From CAWJFP01 sp963842155 (GTDB lineage: Bacteria; Pseudomonadota; Alphaproteobacteria; JACZXZ01), in assembly GCA_963842155.1 (NCBI GenBank), contig CAWJFP010000013.1:62001-126000 (forward strand): DNA of 64,000 nucleotides. Direction: 5' to 3'. Of this stretch, positions 18,606 through 27,893 are shown one piece after another; the stretch's first letter is position 1; every line of letters starts with the position of its first letter. The translations under genes and the position numbers were made by a program. The notes below the pieces were generated by a model. The model was not told where the DNA came from, made no database searches, and saw nothing but the letters and a program-made list of their open reading frames with translations.

Positions 18606-18979
18606 AGCTCCTGCTCGATACGCAGGTCTTTCTATGGTGGAGCGTCGATGCCCCCGCTTTGGCGGCGATGGCGCGCGCCAGCATCGCCGCGGCGGAAAAC
18701 GAGGTCTTCCTCAGCGCGGCCTCGGTCTGGGAGATGGCCGTAAAGGCGGCCCAGCGCGGCCAAGCGCTCTCCCCCCATATCGCCGCGATGATCGAGCCTC
18801 GCGGCTTCCATGCCCTCGATATCAGCATGGCCCATGCCGCGGCCGCTTCATCCTTGCCGCCGCACCATCGCGACCCTTTCGATCGCATCCTGGTGGCGCA
18901 AGCGCAGCACGAGGGCATGACCATCGTCAGCCATGACCGTCAGCTCGCGCCCTACGACGTGCCGGTGCTGTGGACCTGA
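18602..18979 (+). CDS. vapC: PIN-domain ribonuclease toxin
   Basis: 125 aa. LLLDTQVFLWW carries the first catalytic Asp; SAASVWEMAVKAAQRG the conserved Glu; DPFDRILVAQAQHEGMTIVSHD the two further acidic residues and the final Asp. All four PIN acidic positions are present, so the toxin should be active. The start is the ATG at 18602 inside the antitoxin stop; a longer frame from 18518 overlaps the antitoxin and is rejected. The 3' end overlaps the convergent TlpA gene by 28 bp. Confidence 0.92.
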   Translation: MKLLLDTQVFLWWSVDAPALAAMARASIAAAENEVFLSAASVWEMAVKAAQRGQALSPHIAAMIEPRGFHALDISMAHAAAASSLPPHHRDPFDRILVAQAQHEGMTIVSHDRQLAPYDVPVLWT

Positions 18980-19650
18980 GGGCTTAAGCCGTCCGGGGCC
19001 GTGCCGAGCCGTCGGGGCGCGCCGGCGCGGGTCTGCTCGACCGGTGAGGGCGGCTTCGCTCCCTCGCGCTCGTAATATTCGATGAGCCGCGCCGCCTCGG
19101 CCGAATCCCACGGCGCCGCTCCTAGCATCTCTCCTCGCGCCAGACCGTCGCGACCGATGATGACGCTATGCGGCACGCTGTCATATCTCCAGGCATGGAA
19201 GGCGGCATGGTCGGGATCGAGATAGATGCCGAGATGGGTCAGGTCGTTCTCGGAGAAATAGGGCTCGACCGCTTCCTTGCTGCCGCGGTCGATCGAAATG
19301 TCGAGCACGACGAAATCCGGGCCGCCGAGCTTCGCCTGCAGCCGATCGAGCGCCGGCATCTCGTGCACGCAGGGCGCGCACCAGGTGGCCCAGAAATTCA
19401 CCAGCACCACCTTGCCTTTGAAGTCGGCCAAGGAGAGCCCGCGCCCGCTCGCGTCCTTGAAGCTGATCGGCGGCACTGGCCGCGGCACGGGGAAATAGCT
19501 AAATTCGCCGATCTCGCCCCTGAAGGCGGGGGGCGACGCGTCTTGCGGCGCCTTGGCATGGCCGACCCAGCCCGCGACGAGCGTGACGGCGACGAACGCT
19601 GCCGCGGCGCCGGCGACGACGGTCGAAAGAAAGAGTTTCCTGCGCAACAT
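18952..19650 (-). CDS. tlpA: TlpA/ResA-type membrane-anchored thioredoxin-like protein
   Basis: 232 aa. An N-terminal signal anchor (LFLSTVVAGAAAAFVAVTLVAG) precedes a periplasmic thioredoxin fold: SLADFKGKVVLVNFWATWCAPCVHEMPAL with the WCAPC active site, later VPHSVIIGRDG with the cis-Pro loop. It probably reduces disulfides for cytochrome c or copper-protein maturation. The C-terminal 30 residues are low-complexity. Its start is only 21 bp from that of the divergent argH, so the two promoters must overlap each other's 5' regions. Confidence 0.9.
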   Translation of the reverse strand: MLRRKLFLSTVVAGAAAAFVAVTLVAGWVGHAKAPQDASPPAFRGEIGEFSYFPVPRPVPPISFKDASGRGLSLADFKGKVVLVNFWATWCAPCVHEMPALDRLQAKLGGPDFVVLDISIDRGSKEAVEPYFSENDLTHLGIYLDPDHAAFHAWRYDSVPHSVIIGRDGLARGEMLGAAPWDSAEAARLIEYYEREGAKPPSPVEQTRAGAPRRLGTAPDGLSPQVHSTGTS

Positions 19651-19671
19651 CCTGCCCTATCATCCAACGCC

Positions 19672-21126
19672 ATGACCGCGAGAACCAGAAGAAAAAGAGC
19701 CAGCAGCGGGTCGGCCGCCGGCGCCGGAAGCAGAAGCTCCCGGCCCCCCGCCAACCCGCTTTGGGGCGGCCGTTTCGCCGCCGGCCCCGATGCAGTCATG
19801 ACCGAGATCAATGCCTCGATCGACGTCGACCGGCGCCTCTATGCCCAGGACATCGCGGCCTCCAAGGCCCATGCGGCGATGCTGGCCGCGCGCGGCATCA
19901 TCTCCCGGCGAGACGGGCGCGCCATCGCCCGTGGCCTCGAGCAGATAGGTCAGGAGATCTCCGCGGGCAAGCTGCGCTTCTCTCGCGCGCTCGAGGATAT
20001 CCACATGAACGTCGAGTCGCGGCTGGAAGAGATCATCGGACCTGCCGCCGGGCGGCTGCACACGGCGCGCTCGCGCAACGACCAGGTGGCGACGGACCTC
20101 CGCCTCTGGGTGCGCGACGCGATCGACGGGCTCGATACCGCGCTCAGGGATCTGCAGGCCGCGCTCATCGCCCAGGCCGAGCGCCACGCCGAGACGCCCA
20201 TGCCCGGGCTCACCCATTTGCAGCCCGCTCAGCCCGTCACCTTCGGCCATCACCTCATGGCCTATGTCGAGATGCTGGGGCGCGACCGCGGCCGCTTCGC
20301 CGATTGCCGGCGCCGGCTCAACGAAAGCCCGCTCGGCGCGGCGGCCCTCGCCGGCACTTCCTTCCCCATTGACCGCGCGATGACGGCGCGCGCGCTCGGC
20401 TTCGATCGGCCGATGGCGAACTCGATCGACGCGGTGGCGGACCGCGACTTCGCGCTCGAGTTCCTGGCGGCGGCAGCCATCGCCGGCACCCATCTCTCGC
20501 GGCTCGCCGAGGAGATCGTCATCTGGTCCTCGGCGCCCTTCCATTTCATTCGGCTCGCCGACGCCTTCACCACCGGCAGCTCGATCATGCCGCAGAAGCG
20601 CAATCCCGACGCGGCCGAGCTGGTGCGCGCCAAGGCGGGCCGTCTCGCCGGCGCCTTCGTGACGCTCCTCGTCGTCCTCAAGGGGCTGGCGCTCGCCTAC
20701 GGGAAGGATCTGCAGGAGGACAAGGCGCCGGTCTTCGACGCGGCGGACACGCTCGCCCTTGCGCTGGCCGCGTGCTCCGGCATGCTGCGCCAGATGCGGG
20801 TCGACGAGCCCGCGATGCGCGCGGCGCTCGACGCGGGCTTCCTCGCCGCGACCGATCTTGCCGACTGGCTGGTGCGCGAGCTGGGCCTGCCTTTCCGCGA
20901 GGCCCATAAGGTGAGCGGGCGCATCGTGCGGTTGGCCGAGCAGAAGGGCTGCCGGCTCGAGGAGCTGCCCCTCGCCGCGCTGCGCTCCATCGACCCGCGT
21001 ATCGGGCGCAAGGTATATTCCGTGCTGAAGATCGACAGGGCGCTCAAAAGCCGCTCGAGCCAAGGCGGCACGGCGCCCAAGCTGGTGCGGCGCGCCATCG
21101 CCGTCGCCAAGGAGCGCTATCTATGA
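19672..21126 (+). CDS. argH: Argininosuccinate lyase
   Basis: 484 aa. The family core begins at NPLWGGRFAAGPD, after a 27-residue Arg/Ser-rich extension. Signature GSSIMPQKRNPD with the catalytic serine loop, HTARSRNDQVATDLRLW, and GLTHLQPAQPVTFGHH are intact. Cleaves argininosuccinate to arginine and fumarate. An open frame reaches 19168, but it crosses the divergent tlpA gene, so the ATG at 19672 is used. The stop overlaps the lptM start (ATGA). Confidence 0.95.
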   Translation: MTARTRRKRASSGSAAGAGSRSSRPPANPLWGGRFAAGPDAVMTEINASIDVDRRLYAQDIAASKAHAAMLAARGIISRRDGRAIARGLEQIGQEISAGKLRFSRALEDIHMNVESRLEEIIGPAAGRLHTARSRNDQVATDLRLWVRDAIDGLDTALRDLQAALIAQAERHAETPMPGLTHLQPAQPVTFGHHLMAYVEMLGRDRGRFADCRRRLNESPLGAAALAGTSFPIDRAMTARALGFDRPMANSIDAVADRDFALEFLAAAAIAGTHLSRLAEEIVIWSSAPFHFIRLADAFTTGSSIMPQKRNPDAAELVRAKAGRLAGAFVTLLVVLKGLALAYGKDLQEDKAPVFDAADTLALALAACSGMLRQMRVDEPAMRAALDAGFLAATDLADWLVRELGLPFREAHKVSGRIVRLAEQKGCRLEELPLAALRSIDPRIGRKVYSVLKIDRALKSRSSQGGTAPKLVRRAIAVAKERYL

Positions 21127-21260
21127 CCAGGCTCGGCCTCGCCCTTGTTCTCCTTCTGCTCGTCGCCGGGTCGCTCGCGGCTTGCGGCCGCAAGGGGTTC
21201 CCCGAGCCGCCGCAAGGCGAGACCGACACGCTCCACCGGCATTACCCGAGCCAGGAATGA
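21123..21260 (+). CDS. lptM: LptM-type small lipoprotein (LPS-translocon assembly)
   Basis: 45 aa. MTRLGLALVLLLLVAGSLAAC ends in an LAAC lipobox, and the mature start CGRKGFPEPP matches the CGxKGPLxxP pattern of LptM (formerly YifL). The ATG overlaps the argH stop, and its own stop overlaps the lysA start, so all three are translationally coupled. The argH-lptM-lysA order is widespread in proteobacteria. In E. coli LptM helps LptD disulfide maturation; the same role here is inferred. Confidence 0.85.
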   Translation: MTRLGLALVLLLLVAGSLAACGRKGFPEPPQGETDTLHRHYPSQE

Positions 21261-22549
21261 GCACGGCGGAAAGCGCGGGGAGCGCCTTCGCCTACCGCCG
21301 AGGATCGCTTGCCGCCGAGCGGGTGCCTCTTGCCCGCATCGCGAGGGAAGTGGGCACGCCCTGCTACGTCTATTCGAGCGCCGCGCTGCGCGCGCAATAC
21401 CGCGCCTTCGCGGACGCTTTTGCCGGGCAGGACGCCGCGATCTTCTACGGCGTCAAGGCGAACTCGACGCTTGCCGTGCTGCGTTGCCTGGCGCGCGAGG
21501 GCGCCGGCGCCGACGTGGTTTCGCAAGGCGAGTTGCGCACGGCGCTCGCCGCCGGCCTGCCGCCCGAACGAATCCTCCTCTCGGGCGTCGGCAAGACGCG
21601 CACCGAGCTCGCCTTCGCCGTCGACAAGGGCATCTTCCAGATCAACGTCGAGTCCGCCGCCGAGCTCGAACTCCTCTCCGCGCTGGCCCATGCGCGCGGG
21701 ACGCGTGTCGACGTGGCGCTGCGGGTCAATCCCGACGTCGACGCCCGCACCCACGCCAAGATCACGACCGGGCGGAAGGAGAACAAGTTCGGCGTCCCGA
21801 TCGACGAGGCGCCCGCGCTCTACGCGCGCGGGGCCCTGCTGCCCGGCTTGGCGATGCGCGGCATCGCGGTGCATATCGGCTCGCAGCTCACTTCGCTCGC
21901 GCCCTATCGCAAGGCCTTCGCGCGCGTGGTGGAGCTCGTGCGGCTCTTGCGCGCCGATGGATACAAGATCGACCGGCTCGATCTCGGCGGCGGCCTCGGC
22001 ATCGTCTACGGCAAGGAGACGCCGCCCAGCATGACGGCCTATGCGGCGGCGGTGAAGAAAATCACCAAGGGCCTCGGCTGCCGCCTCATCTTCGAGTTCG
22101 GCCGCTTCCTGGTCGGCAATTCCGGCCTGCTGCTGGCGCAAGTGCTTTACGTCAAGCAGGGTGCGCCCCACCGCTTTGTGATCCTCGATGCCGGCATGAC
22201 CGAGCTGCTGCGGCCGACGCTTTATGGCGCCTACCATGCGATCCTGCCGTTGAAGCAGCCCGCTGCGCATGTGCCGCTCAAGGCGGTGGATGTCGTCGGG
22301 CCGGTCTGCGAGAGCGGCGATTTTCTCGCCCTCAATCGCAGGCTGCCGCCGGTCGAGCCGGGCGACTTTCTTGCCATTTTGTCGGCCGGGGCTTACGCTT
22401 CCACCATGGCCTCGAGCTATAACGGCCGGCTGCCCGCGCCCGAAGTGATGGTGCGCGGCGCGCGCTACGACGTGGTGCGCGCGCGTCCCGGCTATGACAG
22501 CCTGATCGCCCGGGATCGCATCCCGGATTGGCTCGCCGACAAAGCATGA
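21257..22549 (+). CDS. lysA: Diaminopimelate decarboxylase
   Basis: 430 aa. PLP-lysine region IFYGVKANSTLAVLR, then LSGVGKTRTELAFAV, HIGSQLTSLAPY, LDLGGGLGIVY, and the cross-subunit cysteine motif GPVCESGDFLA. Last step of lysine synthesis. Start ATG at 21257 overlaps the lptM stop; the stop overlaps the next gene. Confidence 0.96.
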   Translation: MSTAESAGSAFAYRRGSLAAERVPLARIAREVGTPCYVYSSAALRAQYRAFADAFAGQDAAIFYGVKANSTLAVLRCLAREGAGADVVSQGELRTALAAGLPPERILLSGVGKTRTELAFAVDKGIFQINVESAAELELLSALAHARGTRVDVALRVNPDVDARTHAKITTGRKENKFGVPIDEAPALYARGALLPGLAMRGIAVHIGSQLTSLAPYRKAFARVVELVRLLRADGYKIDRLDLGGGLGIVYGKETPPSMTAYAAAVKKITKGLGCRLIFEFGRFLVGNSGLLLAQVLYVKQGAPHRFVILDAGMTELLRPTLYGAYHAILPLKQPAAHVPLKAVDVVGPVCESGDFLALNRRLPPVEPGDFLAILSAGAYASTMASSYNGRLPAPEVMVRGARYDVVRARPGYDSLIARDRIPDWLADKA

Positions 22550-25050
22550 GCAAGGAGACGAAAAGGCCGGGCGTGTCGCCCGCCGCCGGCGCAGCCGCTG
22601 GGGGTGCCGCGGGCGGACGCGCCTTGTCGCTCGCGCAAGCGGCGCTTTTCTGGGAGCGGCTCTGGCCCGCCGCCTGGCCGCTGCTCGGCGTCCTCGGAAC
22701 CGCCGCGGCGCTCGCTCTCTTTGCGCTGCCGCAGCTCCTGCCCTGGCCGCTCCATCTCGCGCTGTTGGGCGCTTTCGGCATCGCGCTGTTATGGGCGTCG
22801 TGGCGGCTTGCGAGCCGGCTCCGCCTGCCCGGGCTGCAGGCGGCGCAACGCCGCCTCGAGCGCGACAACGAACTAGCCCATCGCCCTCTCTCGACCCTCG
22901 ACGACGCGATCGCGGGAGGCGCGGGCGATCCCTTCGCCGAGGCGCTTTGGCGCGCCCATCTCGCGCGACTGCAGAGGATGCTGGGTCGCGTCCATGTCCG
23001 CCCGCCCCATCCGGGCCTGCCCGGCCGCGATCCGATCGCGCTCAGGCTGCTTCTTCTGCTGGTGCTCGGCATAGCCCTTCTCGACGCCGGCGGCGATGCC
23101 GCGGGGCGGCTCCACGGCGCGCTCCTGCCCGAATTCGGCCCTCTCGCGTCCCGCCTTCCCGTCAGCGCGCAGCTCTGGCTGACGCCGCCTGCCTATACCA
23201 ACCTGCCGCCCATCTACCTCCATGCCGAGGAAGGCGGCGCCAAGGCGGCGGGGTCCGGAACGACGGCCACGCCCATCAACGTCGCGGCCGGCAGCCGGCT
23301 TCTCGCTCGTCTGCAAGGCGGCGGCGGCCGCCCCGAGCTGGTCTTGGGCGAGCGGCGGCTCGCCTTCACACCGGTCGACGCGACCACCTTCCAGCTCGAC
23401 AGCGCAATCACGCCGGCCGCGCGCATCGCAGTCGAGCAAAGCGGCAGCGTCATCGCCGAATGGCCCATCGCGATCGTGCCCGACCTGCCGCCGACGGTCG
23501 CTTTCGCCACGCCGCCCACAGGGACCTTTCGCGCCGCGCTGCGCATCGATTACGTCGCGCGCGACGATTACGGCGTCGCCTCGGTCAAGGCGGAGATCAG
23601 GCGCAAGGACGCCCCGGACAAGGAGGCGCCGCTGGTGATCGACCTGCCTTTACCCAGCGGGCATCCGCGCGAGGCCCACGAGACGAGCTTCCATGACCTG
23701 ACGGCGGTGCCTTGGGCGGGGCTGCCGGTCGCCGTGCAGCTGGTCGCCGCCGACGAGCCGGGCCAGCTCGGCCGCAGCGAGTTCGTGGATATGATCCTGC
23801 CCGAGCGCGTCTTCACGAACCCGGTGGCGCGCGATATCGTGGCGGCTCGCAAGATGCTGATCCACGACCCGGCGGCGCATGGCGAGGCGGCGCGCGCGCT
23901 CGACGAGATCGCCGAGCGCCCCTCGCGCTTCAACGGCGACCTTGCGGTCTTCCTCTCGCTCGTCACGGCGCGAAGCCGCCTCTTGATGGATCGCTCGCCC
24001 GCACCGGTCGAAACGGTCCAGCGGCAGCTCTGGGACACGGCGCTCGCGGTCGAGGAGGGTCATCTTCCGGCGGCCGAGCGCGAGCTGCGGGCTTTGCAAG
24101 AGATGCTGCGCCAGGCCCTCGCCAACAACGCGCCCGACAAGGAGATCGAGCGGCTCATGGCGCAGCTCCAGGCGGCGATCGACCGCTACGTCGCCGCCAT
24201 GACGGCGCCGCAGAACGGCCAGCCCCAGCAGCAAAGCCAACCCGATTCCCAATCGCAGCAAATCCAGTCCGAGGACCTACACCGGATGATCGAGCGCGCG
24301 CGCGAGCTGGCGCGCAGCGGCGCGCGCGACGCGGCGCGGCAGATGCTGTCGCAGCTTCAGGACATGCTCGAGAACATGCGAAGCGCCAAGGGCGAGCAGG
24401 GCGGCCAGGGCAAGGGCGCGGCGAGCGGATTGATGCGCAGCATGGACGAGCTGATCCGCGAGCAGAGCAAGCTGCTCCAGCACAGCTTCCGCTCCACCAC
24501 TCAGAACGGCGCCCAGAGCGGCCCGACGCAGCCCGCCGAGCCGTCCGGCGCGCCGGGCACCCGAGGCAGGCCGGGTGCGGACGATGCGGCCTCGCAGCAG
24601 GAAAACGCGCGCCACGCCCTTGGCGATCTCATGCGTCGGCTCGACGAGATGTCCGGGGGCATACCGCAGCCGCTGGGCCAGGCCGAGCAGGCGATGCGGC
24701 AGGCCGTCGAGGCGCTGCGCCGCAACTCGCCCGAGGACGCGGTCGATCCGCAGAGCCAGGCGCTCGCGCAACTGCGCGCCGGCCGGCAAAGCATGCTCGA
24801 GGGCTTGCGTCAGCAGCTCGGCCAGGAGGGCGAGCAGGAATTGCTCGACGCCTTCGGACCCGGTCGGGATCCGATGGGGCGCGTCATGCCGGGCGCGGGC
24901 AAGTTCGACGGCAACGACGTACGCATTCCCGATCACGGCGAGATTCAGCGCGCTCGCGAGATTCAGGACGAGCTGCAGCGGCGCGCCGGCCAGCGCCAGC
25001 GTCCCGAGATCGAGCTCGAATACATCGATCGGCTATTGAAGCGCTTTTAG
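22546..25050 (+). CDS. TIGR02302 family (DUF4175) membrane protein
   Basis: 834 aa. The N-terminal region has two or three hydrophobic helices (LWPAAWPLLGVLGTAAALALFALPQL; PLHLALLGAFGIALLWASW), and another at about 165-185 (LRLLLLLVLGIALLDAGG). A large periplasmic part follows (LWLTPPAYTNLPPIYL, VAFATPPTGTFRAALRIDYVARDDYGV), then a Gln-rich helical C-terminus (about 550-830) with an acidic end. Gene order after lysA is typical of TIGR02302. Function unknown; the envelope location and LPS-lipoprotein neighbour suggest an envelope role. Start overlaps the lysA stop. Confidence 0.88.
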   Translation: MSKETKRPGVSPAAGAAAGGAAGGRALSLAQAALFWERLWPAAWPLLGVLGTAAALALFALPQLLPWPLHLALLGAFGIALLWASWRLASRLRLPGLQAAQRRLERDNELAHRPLSTLDDAIAGGAGDPFAEALWRAHLARLQRMLGRVHVRPPHPGLPGRDPIALRLLLLLVLGIALLDAGGDAAGRLHGALLPEFGPLASRLPVSAQLWLTPPAYTNLPPIYLHAEEGGAKAAGSGTTATPINVAAGSRLLARLQGGGGRPELVLGERRLAFTPVDATTFQLDSAITPAARIAVEQSGSVIAEWPIAIVPDLPPTVAFATPPTGTFRAALRIDYVARDDYGVASVKAEIRRKDAPDKEAPLVIDLPLPSGHPREAHETSFHDLTAVPWAGLPVAVQLVAADEPGQLGRSEFVDMILPERVFTNPVARDIVAARKMLIHDPAAHGEAARALDEIAERPSRFNGDLAVFLSLVTARSRLLMDRSPAPVETVQRQLWDTALAVEEGHLPAAERELRALQEMLRQALANNAPDKEIERLMAQLQAAIDRYVAAMTAPQNGQPQQQSQPDSQSQQIQSEDLHRMIERARELARSGARDAARQMLSQLQDMLENMRSAKGEQGGQGKGAASGLMRSMDELIREQSKLLQHSFRSTTQNGAQSGPTQPAEPSGAPGTRGRPGADDAASQQENARHALGDLMRRLDEMSGGIPQPLGQAEQAMRQAVEALRRNSPEDAVDPQSQALAQLRAGRQSMLEGLRQQLGQEGEQELLDAFGPGRDPMGRVMPGAGKFDGNDVRIPDHGEIQRAREIQDELQRRAGQRQRPEIELEYIDRLLKRF

Positions 25051-25075
25051 CGGCAAGCATTGCGCGGATCGCGCG

Positions 25076-25447
25076 CTACCTCTTCCGTACCCGGCTCAGC
25101 ATCGCCTCGACGGCGTCGCAAAACTCCTGGCGCGAGAAGGGCTTCGCGAGCAGGCCGCCCGCCGGCGGACCGCGGCCGCTCGCGCGTGCCATCTCATGAT
25201 CGAAGCCGGTCACCAGCAGCACGGGCATGCCGGGCCAGGATCGGGCGACGCGGACGGCCAGCTCGATGCCGTCCATCCCCGGCATGACGATATCGCTGAC
25301 GACGAGATCGTATCGCTGCTCGGCCAGCTGTTCGAGCGCGGCGAAGCCGTCCTCGACAACGGTCACCGCATGTCCCAGCCGCTCGAGCGCGCGACGCGCG
25401 AAATCGCGCGCCGCCGGATCATCCTCGGCGATCAGCACGCGCGCCAT
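25076..25447 (-). CDS. cpdR: CpdR-like single-domain response regulator
   Basis: 123 aa, receiver domain only: acidic pocket IAEDDPA, phospho-acceptor D52 in VVSDIVMPGMDGIELA, Thr in LLVTGF, Lys in LLAKPFSRQEF. It closely resembles Caulobacter CpdR as remembered, which in its unphosphorylated form brings ClpXP to the cell pole. CpdR often lies near division genes, and ftsEX is next here. It runs convergent with the TIGR02302 gene, with a 25-bp gap. A generic CheY-like protein is the alternative. Confidence 0.75.
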   Translation of the reverse strand: MARVLIAEDDPAARDFARRALERLGHAVTVVEDGFAALEQLAEQRYDLVVSDIVMPGMDGIELAVRVARSWPGMPVLLVTGFDHEMARASGRGPPAGGLLAKPFSRQEFCDAVEAMLSRVRKR

Positions 25448-25496
25448 CGCCGGCTTCCCTCGAGAATGATGCGCGAAGATGTCCAGGCGGGGCGCA

Positions 25497-26147
25497 TCAC
25501 GTGCCGGCGAAGCCGATCGTGAGACCGGTCGCATCGGCGGGCGGATTGCGCAGCCGCGTCTCGAAGCTCGTGACCGCGCCCGGCGCGAGCCGGTTGTCCT
25601 TGGCCGGAAAACTCCATTGCCGCACCACCTGATTATGCGCGTCATGGAGCGTCCCTTGCAGCAACGGCACGTCCTTGGCGTCCTTCGAGACGTTGGCGAC
25701 CTGGCCCGAGACGACGAGCACGGTCGCATCGCCGTCCGTTTCGCGCTTGGAGGCGACGTTGCGGAAATCGAGCCCTGCGCCCACCGCCTCGGCCGGCATG
25801 CCGAGCGCGCTATAGAGTTGCGCCGCCTGCGGCAAGGCTTGGACGATGCGATCGCGGCCCAGCACCGCGCCCACGATCATGATGGCCAGAATCAGCACGA
25901 CCAGCAGCCAGCCCGCGCGGCTGCGCCTAGGCGGCGGCCGGGTCAACGCCGGAAGATTGGAGCCCGGCGCGATCGGTCGCGGCTCGACCGCGATCGGGAT
26001 GGGCTCGACCGATAGGGCGCTATCGGGGGGCGAAGCCTCGCGCCAAGTATGCTGGCATTTGCCGCAACGCACGGTGCGGCCGCTGGGGCGGAGATTTGCG
26101 GGATCGACGAGATAACGCGTACGGCACTCGGGACAGGTGAGAATCAT
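25497..26147 (-). CDS. MJ0042-type zinc-ribbon membrane protein
   Basis: 216 aa. N-terminal zinc ribbon CPECRTRYLVDPANL ... VRCGKCQHTW (two CxxC pairs), a Pro-rich linker, one membrane helix (AGWLLVVLILAIMIVGAVLG, about 79-98), and a periplasmic DUF3426-like domain (VLVVSGQVANVSKDAKDVPLLQGTLHD, ending in GAVTSFETRLRNPP). Common upstream of ftsE in Rhodospirillales; function unknown. Confidence 0.85.
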   Translation of the reverse strand: MILTCPECRTRYLVDPANLRPSGRTVRCGKCQHTWREASPPDSALSVEPIPIAVEPRPIAPGSNLPALTRPPPRRSRAGWLLVVLILAIMIVGAVLGRDRIVQALPQAAQLYSALGMPAEAVGAGLDFRNVASKRETDGDATVLVVSGQVANVSKDAKDVPLLQGTLHDAHNQVVRQWSFPAKDNRLAPGAVTSFETRLRNPPADATGLTIGFAGT

Positions 26148-26310
26148 CTGATGAGCCGTTGCGGCATCGGTTCGCCCTTATAGCCACGCCACAGCGCGAT
26201 AGACAAGGGATTATCTCGGGGCCGGGCGGCGTCCGCCCGCTGCCCGGGCCGGCCGGCCTTTACGCCGCACACCCCCTATGCCATCCTTTGCGCGGCAGCC
26301 GCGAGAGGCC

Positions 26311-27009
26311 ATGGATCAGCAGGAACCGGTCGTCCGATTCGAGAATGTCGGCATGCGCTACGGCATCGGGCCGGAGGTTCTGCGCGACGTCAGCTTCTCG
26401 CTCCCGCCGGGCTCCTTCCACTTCCTCACCGGCCCCAGCGGCGCGGGCAAGTCCTCCCTCCTCCGGCTCATCTATCTCGCCCACCGCCCGTCGCGCGGTC
26501 TCATCAGGCTGTTCGGCCGCGACATCGCGAGCTTGTCGCGCGCCGAGCTGCCCGCCTTGCGGCGGCGCATTGGCGTCGTGTTCCAGGACTTCCGCCTCAT
26601 CGATCATCTCTCGGCCACCGACAATGTGGCGCTGCCCTTGCGCGTGGCGGGAATGAGAAGCGACCGCATCCGCAAGCATGTCGCCGAGCTGCTGAGCTGG
26701 GTCGGGCTGGAAGAGCATCTCGCCGCCACGCCTCCCACCATGTCGGACGGCCAGCGTCAGCGCGTCGCCATCGCGCGCGCGGTGATCAACCGGCCGGCGA
26801 TCCTCTTGGCCGACGAGCCGACCGGCAACGTCGACAATGAGCTCGCCGTGCGGCTCCTCCATATGTTCGACGAGCTCAACAAGCTCGGCACCACGGTGCT
26901 GATCGCGACCCATAACGAGGGGCTGGTGCGCCGCTTCCATCACCCGTTGCTGCATCTCCATGGCGGCGCGCTCAGCGCGCCCGCGCCGCCGCGCCGCACG
27001 GTCGCCTGA
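26311..27009 (+). CDS. ftsE: Cell division ATP-binding protein FtsE
   Basis: 232-aa ABC ATPase. Walker A GPSGAGKSSLLR, Q-loop VFQDFRLIDHLSATDNV, Walker B ILLADEPTGNVD, switch His in IATHNEGLV. The signature is MSDGQRQRVAIARA, with Asp in place of the first Gly of LSGGQ. FtsEX couples ATP use to peptidoglycan hydrolase activation at the septum. SD GAGAGG selects 26311; an upstream frame to 26278 is open. It overlaps ftsX by one base. Confidence 0.92.
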   Translation: MDQQEPVVRFENVGMRYGIGPEVLRDVSFSLPPGSFHFLTGPSGAGKSSLLRLIYLAHRPSRGLIRLFGRDIASLSRAELPALRRRIGVVFQDFRLIDHLSATDNVALPLRVAGMRSDRIRKHVAELLSWVGLEEHLAATPPTMSDGQRQRVAIARAVINRPAILLADEPTGNVDNELAVRLLHMFDELNKLGTTVLIATHNEGLVRRFHHPLLHLHGGALSAPAPPRRTVA

Positions 27010-27893
27010 TGTTCGCCCCGCGCTCCGACCTGCCGCTCGACCGCGACGAATCCGCGCGCTTCATCCCATGGATCATCGCGCTCATGGTCTATCTCGCCTG
27101 CCTAGCGCTGGCCGGAGCGCTGCTCGCGCGCAGCGTCGCCGCGCATTGGCGCCAAGGGCTCGAGGGCTCGCTGACCGTGCAGCTATTGCCCGGCGACGAG
27201 GCCGACGCCACGCTGCGCGTGGCGCATCTCGAGGCGGCGCTCGCTCTCCTCCGCGAAACCCCGGGCGTGGCGAGCGCCGAGGCGTTGAGCGAGCAGCGCA
27301 TCGGCGAGCTGCTGGCGCCCTGGCTCGCACCCGGCGAGGCCAAGGACCTTCCCCTCCCCGCCTTGATCGACTTGCGCTTACAGCCGGGCGCCATGCTCGA
27401 TCTCAAGGCGCTCGCGGCGCGTCTCGCCGCGGCCGTGCCGGGCGCCGTGCTGGACGACCATCAGCAATGGCTGCAGCGCGCAACCGGTCTGGCCCATTCG
27501 ATTCTGTGGTGCGCCGGCGTCATCATGCTGCTGGTGGGCGCGGCCGCGGCGGTGGCGACGGTGTTCGGCACGCGCACCTCGCTCGCCATCCATCGCAGCA
27601 TCATCGAGGTGATGCACCTGATCGGCGCGCAGGACGACTACGTCGCGCGCCAGTTCCAGGCCCATGCGCTGCGTATCGGCCTCATCGGCGGCATCGCCGG
27701 GATGCTGGGCGCGGTCGGCACGCTGCTCGGCTTGCGCTACGCGCTGGGGCCGCCCGGCGCGGCGCCCTTGCCGTCGCCGGAACTGGGGCTGTGGCAATGG
27801 GCGACGCTGCTGCTGCTGCCCCTCGCCAGCGCCCTCATCGCCATGCTGACCGCCCGCCTGACCGTGCTGCGCACCCTCGCCCGCATGGTATGA
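27009..27893 (+). CDS. ftsX: Cell division protein FtsX
   Basis: 294 aa. One N-terminal membrane helix, a periplasmic domain with LTVQLLPGDEADATLRVAHLEAALALLRETPGV, then three more helices with GTRTSLAIHRSIIEVMHLIGAQDDYVARQFQ, the conserved FtsX coupling region. Partner of FtsE. Its stop overlaps the ydcF start (ATGA). Confidence 0.92.
   Translation: MFAPRSDLPLDRDESARFIPWIIALMVYLACLALAGALLARSVAAHWRQGLEGSLTVQLLPGDEADATLRVAHLEAALALLRETPGVASAEALSEQRIGELLAPWLAPGEAKDLPLPALIDLRLQPGAMLDLKALAARLAAAVPGAVLDDHQQWLQRATGLAHSILWCAGVIMLLVGAAAAVATVFGTRTSLAIHRSIIEVMHLIGAQDDYVARQFQAHALRIGLIGGIAGMLGAVGTLLGLRYALGPPGAAPLPSPELGLWQWATLLLLPLASALIAMLTARLTVLRTLARMV

Noticed and set aside
22528..22545. Earlier start for the TIGR02302 gene
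   Set aside because: The ATGA overlap at 22546 is the usual coupling seen throughout this operon.
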